DNA of 64,000 nt from Limnoperna fortunei (lineage: Eukaryota; Mollusca; Bivalvia; Mytilida; Modiolidae). The stretch lies in NCBI GenBank assembly GCA_944474755.1, contig OX104112.1, positions 4,746,001 to 4,810,000 of the forward strand. Direction: 5' to 3'. This document shows, piece after piece, positions 1-15,000 of this stretch. Numbering within the stretch: position 1 is the first letter of the stretch; every line of letters starts with the position of its first letter. Made by a program: the position numbers and the translations under genes. The notes beneath the pieces were generated by a model. That model did not search any database and was not told the origin of the DNA. It saw only the letters and a list, made by a program, of their open reading frames with translations.

Positions 1-3000
1 TGTGTTAATGTCACTGAATTCTGTATATTATGTATACATGTCTGCCCCTATGTCTGTGTTAATGTCGCTGAATTATGTGTATGATGTATAAATGTCTGCC
101 CCTATGTCTGTGTTAATGTCGCTGCATTATGTATATGATGTATACATGTCTGCCCCTATGTCTGTGTTAATGTCGCTGAATTCTGTATATGATGTATACA
201 TGTCTGCCCCTATGTCGGTGTTTATGTCGCTGAATCATTTATATGATGTATACATGTCTGCCCCTATGTCTGTGTTAATGTCGCTGAATTCTGTATATGA
301 TGTATGCATGTCTGCCCCTATGTCTATGTTAATGTCGCTGAATTATGTATATGATGTATACATGTCTGCCCCTATGTCTGTGTTAATGTCGCTGAATTAT
401 GTGTATGATGTATACATGTCTGCCCCTATGTCTGTGTTAATGTCGCTGAATTATGTATATGATGTATGCCTGTCTGCCACTATGTCTGTGCTAAAGTCGC
501 TGAATTATGTATATGATGTATACATGTCTGCCCCTATGTCTGTGTTAATGTCACTGAATTATGTGTATGATGTCTACATGTCTGCCCCTATGTCTGTGTT
601 AAAGTCGCTGAATTATGTGTATGATGTCTACATGTCTGCCACTATGTCTGTGTTAAAGTCGCTGAATTATGTGTATGATGTCTACATGTCTGCCCCTATG
701 TCTGTGTTAATGTCGCTGAATTTTGTATATGATGTCTACATGTCTGCCCCTATGTCTGTGTTAAAGTCGCTGAATTATGTGTATGATGTCTACATGTCTG
801 CCACTATGTCTGTGTTAAAGTCGCTGAATTATGTGTATGATGTCTACATGTCTGCCACTATGTCTGTGTTAAAGTGGCTGAATTATGTATATGATGTATA
901 CATGTCTGCCCCTATGTCTGTGTTAATGTCGCTGAATTATATATATGATGTATGCATGTCTGCCACTATGTCTGTGTTAATGTCACTGAATTATGTATAT
1001 GATGTATACATGTCTGCCCCTATGTCTGTGTTAAAGTCGCTGAATTATGTATATGATGTATGCATGTCTGCCACTATGTCTGTGTTAATGTCGCTGAACT
1101 CTGTATATGATGTATACATGTCTGCCCCTATGTCTGTGTTAATGTCACTGAATTATGTATATGATGTATACATGTCTGACCCTATGTCTGTGTTAATGTC
1201 GCTGAATTATGTATATGATGTATGCATGTCTGCCACTATGTGTTAATGTCACTGAATTATCTATATGATGTATACATGTCTGCCCCTATGTCTGTGTTAA
1301 AGTCGCTGAATTATGTATATGATGTATGCATGTCTGCCACTATGTCTGTGTTAATGTCGCTGAACTCTGTATATGATGTATACATGTCTGCCCGTATGTC
1401 TGTGTTAATGTCGCTGAATTATGTGTATGATGTATGCATGTCTGCCACTATGTCTGTTTTAATGTCGCTGAATTCTGTATATGATGTATACATGTCTGCC
1501 CACTATGTCTGTGTTAATGTCGCTGAATTCTGTATATGATGTATGCATGTCTGCCACTATGTCTGTGTTAATGTCGCTGAATTCTGTATATGATGTATGC
1601 ATGTCTGCCCACTATGTCTGTGTTAATGTCGCTGAATTATGTGTATGATGTATGCATGTCTGCCACTATGTCTGTTTTAATGTCGCTGAATTCTGTATAT
1701 GATGTATGCATGTCTGCCACTATGTCTGTGTTAATGTCGCTGAATTCTGTATATGATGTATACATGTCTGCCCCTATGTCTGTGTTAATGTCGATGAATT
1801 AAGTACATGATGTATACATGTCTGCCCCTATGTCTGTGTTAATGTCGCTGAATTCTGTGTATGATGTATACATGTCTCTCACTATGTCTGTGTTAATGTC
1901 GCTGAATTCTGTATATGATGTATACATGTCTGCCACTATGTCTGTGTTAATGTCGCTGAATTCTGTATATGATGTATACATGTATGCCCCTGTGTCTGTG
2001 TTAATGTCGCTGAATTCTGTATATGATGTATACATGTCTGCCCCTGTGTCTGTGTTAATGTCACTGAATTATGTGTATGATGTATACATGTCTGCCCCAT
2101 ATGTCTGTGTTAATGTCGCTGAATTATGTATATGATGTATGCATGTCTGTCACTATGTCTGTGTTAATGTCACTGAATTATGTGTATGATGTATACATGT
2201 CTGCCCCCTATGTCTGTGTTAATGTCGCTGAATTCTGTATATGATGTATACATGTCTGCCCCTATGTCTGTGTTAATGTCGCTGAATTATGTATATGATG
2301 TATGCATGTCTGTCACTATGTCTGTGTTAATGTCACTGAATTATGTATATGATGTATGCATGTCTGCCACTATGTCTGTGTTAATGTCGCTGAAGTCTGT
2401 ATATGATGTATACATGTCTGCCACTATGTCTGTGTTAATGTCACTGAATTATGTGTATGATGTATACATGTCTGCCCCCTATGTCTGTGTTAATGTCGCT
2501 GAATTATGTATATGATGTATACATGTCTGCCCCTATGTCTGTGCTAAAGTCGCTGAATTATGTATATGATGTATACATGTCTGCCCCTATGTCTGTGTTA
2601 ATGTCACTGAATTATGTATATGATGTATGCATGTCTGCCCCTATGTCTGTGTTAATGTCGCTGCATTATGTATATGATGTATACATGTCTGTCACTATGT
2701 CTGTGTTAATGTCGCTGAATTATGTGTATGATGTATACATGTCTGCCACTATGTCTGTGCTAAAGTCGCTGAATTATGTATATGATGTATACATGTCTGC
2801 CCCTATGTCTGTGTTAATGTCACTGAATTATGTATATGATGTATACATGTCTGCCCCTATGTCTGTGTTAATGTCGCTGAATTCTGTATACGATGTATAC
2901 ATGTCTGCCCCTATATCTGTGTTAATGTCACTGAATTATGTATATGATGTATACATGTCTCTCACTATGTCTGTGTTAATGTCACTGAATTATGTATATG

Positions 3001-6000
3001 ATGTATGCATGTCTGTCACTATGTCTGTGTTAATGTCGCTGAATTATGTATATAATGTGTACATGTCTGCCACTATGTCTGGGTTAATGTCGCTGAATTC
3101 TGTATATGATGTATGCATGTCTGTCACTATGTCTGTGTTAATGTCGCTGAATTCTGTATATGATGTATACATGTCTGCCCCTGTGTCTGTGTTAATGTCG
3201 CTGAATTATGTATATGATGTATACATGTCTGCCCTTATGTCTGTGCTAAAGTCGCTGAATTATGTATATGATGTATACATGTCTGCCCCTATGTCTGTGT
3301 TAATGTCGCTGAATTATGTATATGATGTATACATGTCTGCCACTATGTCTGTGTTAATGTCGCTGAATTATGTATATGATGTATACATGTCTGCCCTTAT
3401 GTCTGTGCTAAAGTCGCTGAATTATGTATATGATGTATACATGTCTGCCCCTATGTCTGTGTTAATGTCGCTGAATTATGTATATGATGTATACATGTCT
3501 GCCACTATGTCTGTGTTAATGTCGCTGAATTATGTATATGATGTATACATGTCTGCCACTATGTCTGTGTTAATGTCACTGAATTATGTGTATGATGTAT
3601 ACATGTCTGCCCCCTATGTCTGTGTTAATGTCGCTGAATTATGTATATGATGTATACATGTCTGCCCTTATGTCTGTGCTAAAGTCGCTGAATTATGTAT
3701 ATGATGTATACATGTCTGCCCCTATGTCTGTGTTAATGTCACTGAATTATGTATATGATGTATGCATGTCTGCCCCTATGTCTGTGTTAATGTCGCTGAA
3801 TTATGTATATGATGTATGCATGTCTGCCCCTATGTCTGTGTTAATGTCGCTGAATTCTGTATGTAATGTATGCATGTCTGCCACTATGTCTGTGTTAATG
3901 TCACTGAATTCTGTATATTATGTATACATGTCTGCCCCTATGTCTGTGTTAATGTCGCTGAATTATGTGTATGATGTATACATGTCTGCCCCTATGTCTG
4001 TGTTAATGTCGCTGCATTATGTATATGATGTATACATGTCTGTCACTATGTCTGTGTTAATGTCGCTGAATTATGTGTATGATGTATACATGTCTGCCCC
4101 TATGTCTGTGTTAATGTCGCTGAATTCTGTGTATGATGTATACATGTCTGCCCCTATGTCGGTGTTTATGTCGCTGAATCATTTATATGATGTATACATG
4201 TCTGCCCCTATGTCTGTGTTAATGTCGCTGAATTCTGTATATGATGTATGCATGTCTGCCCCTATGTCTATGTTAATGTCGCTGAATTATGTATATGATG
4301 TATATATGTCTGCCCCTATGTCTGTGTTAATGTCGCTGAATTATGTGTATGATGTATACATGTCTGCCCCTATGTCTGTGTTAATGTCGCTGAATTATGT
4401 ATATGATGTATACATGTCTGCCCCTATGTCTGTGTTAAAGTCGCTGAATTATGTGTATGATGTCTACATGTCTGCCACTATGTCTGTGTTAAAGTCGCTG
4501 AATTATGTGTATGATGTCTACATGTCTGCCACTATGTCTGTGTTAAAGTCGCTGAATTTTGTATATGATGTATACATGTTTGCCCCTATGTCTGTGTTAA
4601 TGTCGCTGAATTATGTGTATGATGTATACATGTCTGCCCCTATGTCTGTGTTAATGTCGCTGAATTATGTGTATGGTGTATGCATGTCTGTCACTATGTC
4701 TGTGTTAATGTCGCTGAATTCTGTGTATGATGTATACATGTCTGCCACTATGTCGGTGTTAATGTCGCTGAACTATGTATATGATGTATACATTTCTGAC
4801 CCTATGTCTGTGTTAATGTCGCTGAATTCTGTATATGATGTATACATGTCTGCCCCTATGTCTGTGTTAATGTCGCTGAATTCTGTATATGATGTATACA
4901 TGTCTGCCCCTATGTCTGTGTTAATGTCGCTGAATTATGTGTATGATGTATACATCTCTGCCCCTATGTCTGTGTTAATGTCGCTGAATTATGTATATGA
5001 TGTATACATGTCTGCCCCTATGTCTGTCTTAATGTCGCTGAATTATGTGTATGATGTATACATGTCTGCCCCTATGTCTGTGTTAATGTCGCTGAATTAT
5101 GTATATGATGTATGCATGTCTGCCACTATGTCTGTGCTAAAGTCGCTGAATTATGTATATGATGTATACAAGTCTGCCCCTATGTCTGTGTTAATGTCAC
5201 TGAATTATGTGTATGATGTCTACATGTCTGCCCCTATGTCTGTGTTAAAGTCGCAGAATTATGTGTATGATGTCTACATGTCTGCCACTATGTCTGTGTT
5301 AAAGTCGCTGAATTATGTGTATGATGTCTACATGTCTGCCACTATGTCTGTGTTAATGTCGCTGAATTATGTGTATGATGTCTACATGCCTGCCACTATG
5401 TCTGTGTTAAAGTCGCTGAATTATGTATATGATGTATGCATGTCTGCCACTATGTATGTGTTAATGTCGCTGAATTATGTGTATGATGTATGCATGTCTG
5501 CCACTATGTCTGTTTTAATGTCGCTGAATTCTGTTTATGATGTATGCATGTCTGCCCCTATGTCTGTGTTAATGTCGCTGAATTTTGTTTATGATGTATG
5601 CATGTCTGCCCCTATGTCTGTGTTAATGTCTCTGAACTCTATATATGATGTATACATGTCTGCCCATATGTCTGCATTAATGTCGCTGAATTATGTGTAT
5701 GATGTCTACATGTCTGCCCCTATGTCTGTGTTAATGTCACTGAATTATGTATATGATGTATACATGTCTGCCCTTATGTATGTGTTAATGTCGCTGAATT
5801 ATGTGTATGATGTATACATGTCTGCCACTATATCTGTGTTAATGTCACTGAATTATGTATATGATGTATACATGTCTGCCCCTATGTCTGTGTTAATGTC
5901 ACTGAATTATGTATATGATGTATACATGTCTCTCACTATGTCTGTGTTAATGTCACTGAATTATGTATATGATGTATACATGTCTCTCACTATGTCTGTG

Positions 6001-6083
6001 TTAATGTCGGTGAATTATGTATATGATGTATACATGTCTCTCACTATGTCTGTGTTAATGTCACTGAATTATGTATATGATGT

Positions 6084-9000
6084 ATAAATGTCTCTCACTA
6101 TGTCTGTGTTAATGTCGCTGAATTATGTATATAATGTGTACATGTCTGCCACTATGTCTGTGTTAATGTCGCTGAATTCTGTATATGATGTATGCATGTC
6201 TGTCACTATGTCTGTGTTAATGTCGCTGAATTCTGTATATGATGTATGCATGTCTGTCACTATGTCTGTGTTAATGTCGCTGAATTATGTGTATGATGTA
6301 TACATGTCTGCCCCTATGTCTGTGTTAATGTCGCTGAATTCTGTGTATGATGTATACATGTCTGCCCCTATGTCGGTGTTTATGTCGCTGAATCATTTAT
6401 ATGATGTATACATGTCTGCCCCTATGTCTGTGTTAATGTCGCTGAATTCTGTATATGATGTATGCATGTCTGCCCCTATGTCTATGTTAATGTCGCTGAA
6501 TTATGTATATGATGTATACATGTCTGCCCCTATGTCTGTGTTAATGTCGCTGAATTATGTGTATGATGTATACATGTCTGCCCCTATGTCTGTGTTAATG
6601 TCGCTGAATTATGTGTATGATGTCTACATGTCTGCCACTATGTCTGTGTTAAAGTCGCTGAATTATGTATATGATGTATACATGTCTGCCCCTATGTCTG
6701 TGTTAACGTCGCTGAATTATGTGTATGATGTATACATGTCTGCCCCGCTGTCTGTGTTAATGTCGCTGAATTATGTGTATGATGTATGCATGTCTGTCAC
6801 TATGTCTGTGTTAATGTCGCTGAATTCTGTGTATGATGTATACATGTCTGCCACTATGTCGGTGTTAATGTCGCTGAATTATGTATATGATGTATACATT
6901 TCTGACCCTGTGTCTGTGTTAATGTCGCTGAATTCTGTATATGATGTAAACATGTCTGCCCCTATGTCTGTGTTAATGTCGCTGAATTCTGTATATGATG
7001 TATACATGTCTGCCCCTATGTCTGTGTTAATGTCGCTGAATTATGTGTATGATGTATACATGTCTGCCCCTATGTCTGTGTTAATGTCGCTGAATTCTGT
7101 ATATGATGTATACATGTCTGCTCCTATGTCTGTGTTAATGTCGCTGAATTCTGTATATGATGTCTACATGTCTGCCCCTATGTCTGTGTTAAAGTCGCTG
7201 AATTATGTGTATGATGTCTACTTGTCTGCCACTATGTCTGTGTTAAAGTCGCTGAATTATGTATATGATGTATACATGTCTGCCCCTATGTCTGTGTTAA
7301 TGTCGCTGAATTATGTGTATGATGTATACATGTCTGCCCCTATGTCTGTGTTAATGTCGCTGAATTATGTGTATGATGTATGCATGTCTGTCACTATGTC
7401 TGTGTTAATGTCGCTGAATTCTGTATATGATGTATACATGTCTCCCACTATGTCGGTGTTAATGTCGCTGAATTATGTATATGATGTATACATTTCTGAC
7501 CCTATGTCTGTGTTAATGTCGCTGAATTCAGTATCTGATGTATACATGTCTGCCCCTATGTCTGTGTTAATGTCGCTGAATTCTGTATATGATGTATACA
7601 TGTCTGCCCCTATGTCTGTGTTAATGTCGCTGAATTATGTGTATGATGTATACATGTCTGCCCCTATGTCTGTGTTAATGTCGCTGAATTATGTATATGA
7701 TGTATACATGTCTGCCCCTATGTCTGTGTTAATGTCGCTGAATTATGTGTATGATGTATACATGTCTGCCCCTATGTCTGTGTTAATGTCGCTGAATTAT
7801 GTATATGATGTATGCATGTCTGCCACTATGTCTGTGCTAAAGTCGCTGAATTATGTATATGATGTATACATGTCTGCCCCTATGTCTGTGTTAATGTCAC
7901 TGAATTATGTGTATGATGTCTACATGTCTGCCCCTATGTCTGTGTTAAAGTCGCTGAATTATGTGTATGATGTCTACATGTCTGCCACTATGTCTTTGCT
8001 AAAGTCGCTGAATTATGTGTATGATGTCTACATGTCTGCCACTATGTCTGTGTTAATGTCGCTGAATTATGTGTATGATGTCTACATGCCTGCCACTATG
8101 TCTGTGTTAAAGTCGCTGAATTATGTATATGATGTCTACATGTCTGCCACTATGTCTGTGTTAAAGTCGCTGAATTATGTATATGATGTATGCATGTCTG
8201 CCACTATGTCTGTGTTAATTTCGCTGAATTATGTGTATGATGTATACATGTCTGCCCCTATGTCTGTGTTAATGTCGCTGAATTATGTGTATGATGTATG
8301 CATGTCTGTCACTATGTCTGTGTTAATGTCGCTGAATTCTGTGTATGATGTATACATGTCTGCCACTATGTCGGTGTTAATGTCGCTGAATTCTGTATAC
8401 GATGTATACATGTCTGCCCTATGTCTGTGTTAATGTCGCTGAATTCTGTATATGATGTATACATGTCTGCCCCTATGTCTGTGTTAATGTCTCTGAATTA
8501 TGTATATGATGTATACATGTCTGCCCCTATGTCTGTGTTAATGTCACTGAATTATGTATATGATGTATGCATGTCTGCCAATATGTCTGTGTTAATGTCG
8601 CTGAATTATGTGTATGATGTATACATGTCTGCCCTGTGTCTGTGTTAATGTCGCTGAATTATGTATATGATGTATGCATGTCTGCCACTATGTCTGTGTT
8701 AATGTCACTGAATTATGTGTATGATGTATACATGTCTGCCCCTATGCCTGTGTTAATGTCGCGGAATTATGTGTATGATGTATGCATGTCTGTCACTATG
8801 TCTGTGTTAATGTCGCTGAATTCTGTGTATGATGTATACATGTCTGCCACTATGTCGGTGTTAATGTCGCTGAATTCTGTATACGATGTATACATGTCTG
8901 CCCTATGTCTGTGTTAATGTCGCTGAATTCTGTATATGATGTATACATGTCTGCCCCTATGTCTGTGTTAATGTCTCTGAATAATGTATATGATGTATAC

Positions 9001-12000
9001 ATGTCTGCCCCTATGTCTGTGTTAATGTCACTGAATTATGTATATGATGTATGCATGTCTGCCAATATGTCTGTGTTAATGTCGCTGAATTATTTGTATG
9101 ATGTATACATGTCTGCCCCTATGTCTGTGTTAATGTCGCTGAATTATGTATATGATGTATGCATGTCTGTCACTATGTCTGTGTAAATGTCACTGAATTA
9201 TGTGTATGATGTATACATGTCTGCCCCTATGTCTGTGTTAATGTCGCTGAATTATGTGTATGATGTATGCATGTCTGTCACTATGTCTGTGTTAATGTCG
9301 CTGAATTCTGTGTATGATGTATACATGTCTGCCACTATGTCGGTGTTAATGTCGCTGAATTCTGTATACGATGTATACATGTCTGCCCTATGTCTGTGTT
9401 AATGTCGCTGAATTCTGTATATGATGTATACATGTCTGTCCCTATGTCTGTGTTAATGTCTCTGAATTATGTATATGATGTATACATGTCTGCCCCTATG
9501 TCTGTGTTAATGTCACTGAATTATGTATATGATGTATGCATGTCTGCCAATATGTCTGTGTTAATGTCGCTGAATTATGTGTATGATGTATACATGTCTG
9601 CCCCTATGTCTGTGTTAATGTCGCTGAATTATGTATATGATGTATGCATGTCTGCCACTATGTCTGTGTTAATGTCACTGAATTATGTGTATGATGTATA
9701 CATGTCTGCCCCTATGTCTGTGTTAATGTCGCTGAATTATGTATATGATGTATACATGTCTGCCACTATGTCTGTGTTAATGTCGCTGAATTCTGTATAT
9801 GATGTATACATGTCTGCCCTATGGCTGTGTTAATGTCACTGAATTATGTATATGATGTATACATGTCTGCCCTATGTCTGTGTTAATGTCGCTGAATTCT
9901 GTATATGATGTATGCATGTCTGCCCCTATGTCTATGTTAATGTCGCTGAATTATGTATATGATGTATACATGTCTGCCCCTATGTCTGTGTTAATGTCGC
10001 TGAATTATGTGTATGATGTATACATGTCTGCCCCTATGTCTGTGTTAATGTCGCTGAATTATGTATATGATGTATGCATGTCTGCCACTATGTCTGTGCT
10101 AAAGTCGCTGAATTATGTATATGATGTATACATGTCTGCCCCTATGTCTGTGTTAATGTCACTGAATTATATGTATGATGTCTACATGTCTGCCCCTATG
10201 TCTGTGTTAAAGTCGCTGAATTATGTGTATGATGTCTACATGTCTGCCACTATGTCTGTGTTAAAGTCGCTGAATTATGTGTATGATGTCTAGATGTCTG
10301 CCCCTATGTCTGTGTTAATGTCGCTGAATTCTGTATATGATGTCTACATGTCTGCCCCTATGTCTGTGTTAAAGTCGCTGAATTATGTGTATGATGTCTA
10401 CATGTCTGCCAGAATATCTGTGTTAATGTCGCTGAATTATGTGTATGATGTCTACATGTCTGCCACTATGTCTGTGTTAAAGTCGCTGAATTTTGTATAT
10501 GATGTATACATGTCTGCCCGTATGTCTGTGTTAATGTCGCTGAATTATGTGTATGATGTATACATGTCTGCCCCTATGTCTGTGTTAATGTCGCTGAATT
10601 ATGTGTATGATGTATGCATGTCTGTCACTATGTCTGTGTTAATGTCGCTGAATTCTGTGTATGATGTATACATGTCTGCCACTATGTCGGTGTTAATGTC
10701 GCTGAATTATGTATATGATGTAAACATTTCTGACCCTATGTCTGTGTTAATGTCGCTGAATTCTGTATATGATGTATACATGTCTGCCCATATGTCTGTG
10801 TTAATGTCGCTAAATTCTGTATATGATGTATACATGTCTGCCCTTATGTCTGTGTTAATGTCGCTGAATTATGTGTATGATGTATACATGTCTGCCCCTA
10901 TGTCTGTGTAAATGTCGCTGAATTATGTGTATGATGTATACATGTCTGCCCCTATGTCTGTGTTAATGTCGCTGAATTATGTATATGATGTATACATGTC
11001 TGCCCCTATGTCTGTGTTAATGTCGCTGAATTATGTGTATGATGTATACATGTCTGCCCCTATGTCTGTGTTAATGTCGCTGAATTATGTATATGATGTA
11101 TGCATGTCTGCCACTATGTCTGTGCTAAAGTCGCTGAATTATGTATATGATATATACATGTCTGCCCCTATGTCTGTGTTAATGTCACTGAATTATGTGT
11201 ATGATGTCTACATGTCTGCCCCTATGTCTGTGTTAAAGTCGCTGAATTATGTGTATGATGTCTACATGTCTGCCACTATGTCTTTGTTAAAGTCGCTGAA
11301 TTATGTGTATGATGTCTACATGTCTGCCACTATGTCTGTGTTAATGTCGCTGAATTATGTGTATGATGTCTACATGCCTGCCACTATGTCTGTGTTAAAG
11401 TCGCTGAATTATGTATATGATGTATGCATGTCTGCCACTATGTCTGTGTTAATGTCGCTGAATTATGTGTATGATGTATGCATGTCTGCCACTATGTCTG
11501 TTTTAATGTCGCTGAATTCTGTTTATGATGTATGCATGTCTGCCCCTATGTCTGTGTTAATGTCGCTGAATTTTGTTTATTATGTATGCATGTCTGCCCC
11601 TATGTCTGTGTTAATGTCACTGAATTATGTATATGATGTATACATGTCTGCCCTTATGTATGTGTTAATGTCGCTGAATTATGTGTATGATGTATACATG
11701 TCTGCCACTATATCTGTGTTAATGTCACTGAATTATGTATATGATGTATACATGTCTGCCCCTATGTCTGTGTTAATGTCACTGAATTATGTATATGATG
11801 TATACATGTCTCTCACTATGTCTGTGTTAATGTCACTGAATTATGTATATGATGTATACATGTCTCTCACTATGTCTGTGTTAATGTCGGTGAATTATGT
11901 ATATGATGTATACATGTCTCTCACTATGTCTGTGTTAATGTCACTGAATTATGTATATGATGTATAAATGTCTCTCACTATGTCTGTGTTAATGTCGCTG

Positions 12001-15000
12001 AATTATGTATATAATGTGTACATGTCTGCCACTATGTCTGTGTTAATGTCGCTGAATTCTGTATATGATGTATGCATGTCTGTCACTATGTCTGTGTTAA
12101 TGTCGCTGAATTCTGTATATGATGTATGCATGTCTGTCACTATGTCTGTGTTAATGTCGCTGAATTATGTATATGATGTATACATGTCTGCCCCTATGTC
12201 TGTGTTAATGTCGCTGAATTCTGTGTATGATGTATACATGTCTGCCCCTATGTCGGTGTTTATGTCGCTGAATCATTTATATGATGTATACATGTCTGCC
12301 TCTATGTCTGTGTTTATGTCGCTGAATTCTGTATATGATGTATGCATGTCTGCCCCTATGTCTATGTTAATGTCGCTGAATTATGTATATGATGTATACA
12401 TGTCTGCCCCTATGTCTGTGTTAATGTCGCTGAATTATGTGTATGATGTATACATGTCTGCCCCTATGTCTGTGTTAATGTCGCTGAATTATGTATATGA
12501 TGTATGCATGTCTGCCCCTACGTCTGTGCTAAAGTCGCTGAATTATGTATATGATGTATACATGTCTGCCCCTATGTCTGTGTTAATGTCACTGAATTAT
12601 GTGTATGATGTCTACATGTCTGCCCCTATGTCTGTGTTAAAGTCGCTGAATTATGTGTATGATGTCTACATGTCTGCCACTATGTCTGTGTTAAAGTCGC
12701 TGAATTATGTGTATGATGTCTACATATCTGCCCCTATGTCTGTGTTAATGTCGCTGAATTCTGTATATGATGTCTACATGTCTGCACCTATGTCTGTGTT
12801 AAAGTCGCTGAATTATGTGTATGATGTCTACATGTCTGCCACTTTGTCTGTGTTAAAGTCGCTGAATTATGTGTATGATGTATACATGTCTGCCACTATG
12901 TCTGTGTTAAAGTCGCTGAATTATGTATATGATGTATACATGTCTGCCCCTATGTCTGTGTTAATGTCGCTGAATTATGTGTATGATGTATACATGTCTG
13001 CCCCGCTGTCTGTGTTAATGTCGCTGAATTATGTGTATGATGTATGCATGTCTGTCACTATGTCTGTGTTAATGTCGCTGAATTCTGTGTATGATGTATA
13101 CATGTCTGCCACTATGTCGGTGTTAATGTCGCTGAATTATGTATATGATGTATACATTTCTGACCCTATGTCTGTGTTAATGTCGCTGAATTCTGTATAT
13201 GATGTAAACATGTCTGCCCCTATGTCTGTGTTAATGTCGCTGAATTCTGTATATGATGTATACATGTCTGCCCCTATGTCTGTGTTAATGTCGCTGAATT
13301 ATGTGTATGATGTATACATGTCTGCCCCTATGTCTGTGTTAATGTCGCTGAATTATGTATATGATGTATACATGTCTGCTCCTATGTCTGTGTTAAAGTC
13401 GCTGAATTTTGTATATGATGTATACATGTCTGCCCCTATGTCTGTGTTAATGTCGCTGAATTATGTGTATGATGTATACATGTCTGCCCCTATGTCTGTG
13501 TTAATGTCGCTGAATTATGTGTATGATGTATGCATGTCTGTCACTATGTCTGTGTTAATGTCGCTGAATTATGTATATGATGTATACATGTCTGCCCCTA
13601 TGTCTGTGTTAATGTCGCTGAATTCTGTGTATGATGTATACATGTCTGCCCCTATGTCGGTGTTTATGTCGCTGAATCATTTATATGATGTATACATGTC
13701 TGCCTCTATGTCTGTGTTTATGTCGCTGAATTCTGTATATGATGTATGCATGTCTGCCCCTATGTCTATGTTAATGTCGCTGAATTATGTATATGATGTA
13801 TACATGTCTGCCACTATGTCTGTGTTAATGTCGCTGAATTATGTGTATGATGTATACATGTCTGCCCCTATGTCTGTGTTAATGTCGCTGAATTATGTAT
13901 ATGATGTATGCATGTCTGCCCCTATGTCTGTGCTAAAGTCGCTGAATTATGTATATGATGTATACATGTCTGCCCCTATGTCTGTGTTAATGTCACTGAA
14001 TTATGTGTATGATGTCTACATGTCTGCCCCTATGTCTGTGTTAAAGTCGCTGAATTATGTGTATGATGTCTACATGTCTGCCACTATGTCTGTGTTAAAG
14101 TCGCTGAATTATGTGTATGATGTCTACATATCTGCCCCTATGTCTGTGTTAATGTCGCTGAATTCTGTATATGATGTCTACATGTCTGCACCTATGTCTG
14201 TGTTAAAGTCGCTGAATTATGTGTATGATGTCTACATGTCTGCCACTTTGTCTGTGTTAAAGTCGCTGAATTATGTGTATGATGTCTACATGTCTGCCAC
14301 TATGTCTGTGTTAATGTCGCTGAATTATGTATATGATGTATACATGTCTGCCCCTATGTCTGTGTTAATGTCGCTGAATTATGTGTATGATGTATACATG
14401 TCTGCCCCGCTGTCTGTGTTAATGTCGCTGAATTATGTGTATGATGTATGCATGTCTGTCACTATGTCTGTGTTAATGTCGCTGAATTCTGTGTATGATG
14501 TATACATGTCTGCCACTATGTCGGTGTTAATGTCGCTGAATTATGTATATGATGTATACATTTCTGACCCTATGTCTGTGTTAATGTCGCTGAATTCTGT
14601 ATATGATGTAAACATGTCTGCCCCTATGTCTGTGTTAATGTCGCTGAATTCTGTATATGATGTATACATGTCTGCCCCTATGTCTGTGTTAATGTCGCTG
14701 AATTATGTGTATGATGTATACATGTCTGCCCCTATGTCTGTGTTAATGTCGCTGAATTATGTATATGATGTATACATGTCTGCTCCTATGTCTGTGTTAA
14801 AGTCGCTGAATTTTGTATATGATGTATACATGTCTGCCCCTATGTCTGTGTTAATGTCGCTGAATTATGTGTATGATGTATACATGTCTGCCCCTATGTC
14901 TGTGTTAATGTCGCTGAATTATGTGTATGATGTATGCATGTCTGTCACTATGTCTGTGTTAATGTCGCTGAATTCTGTGTATGATGTATACATGTCTGCC

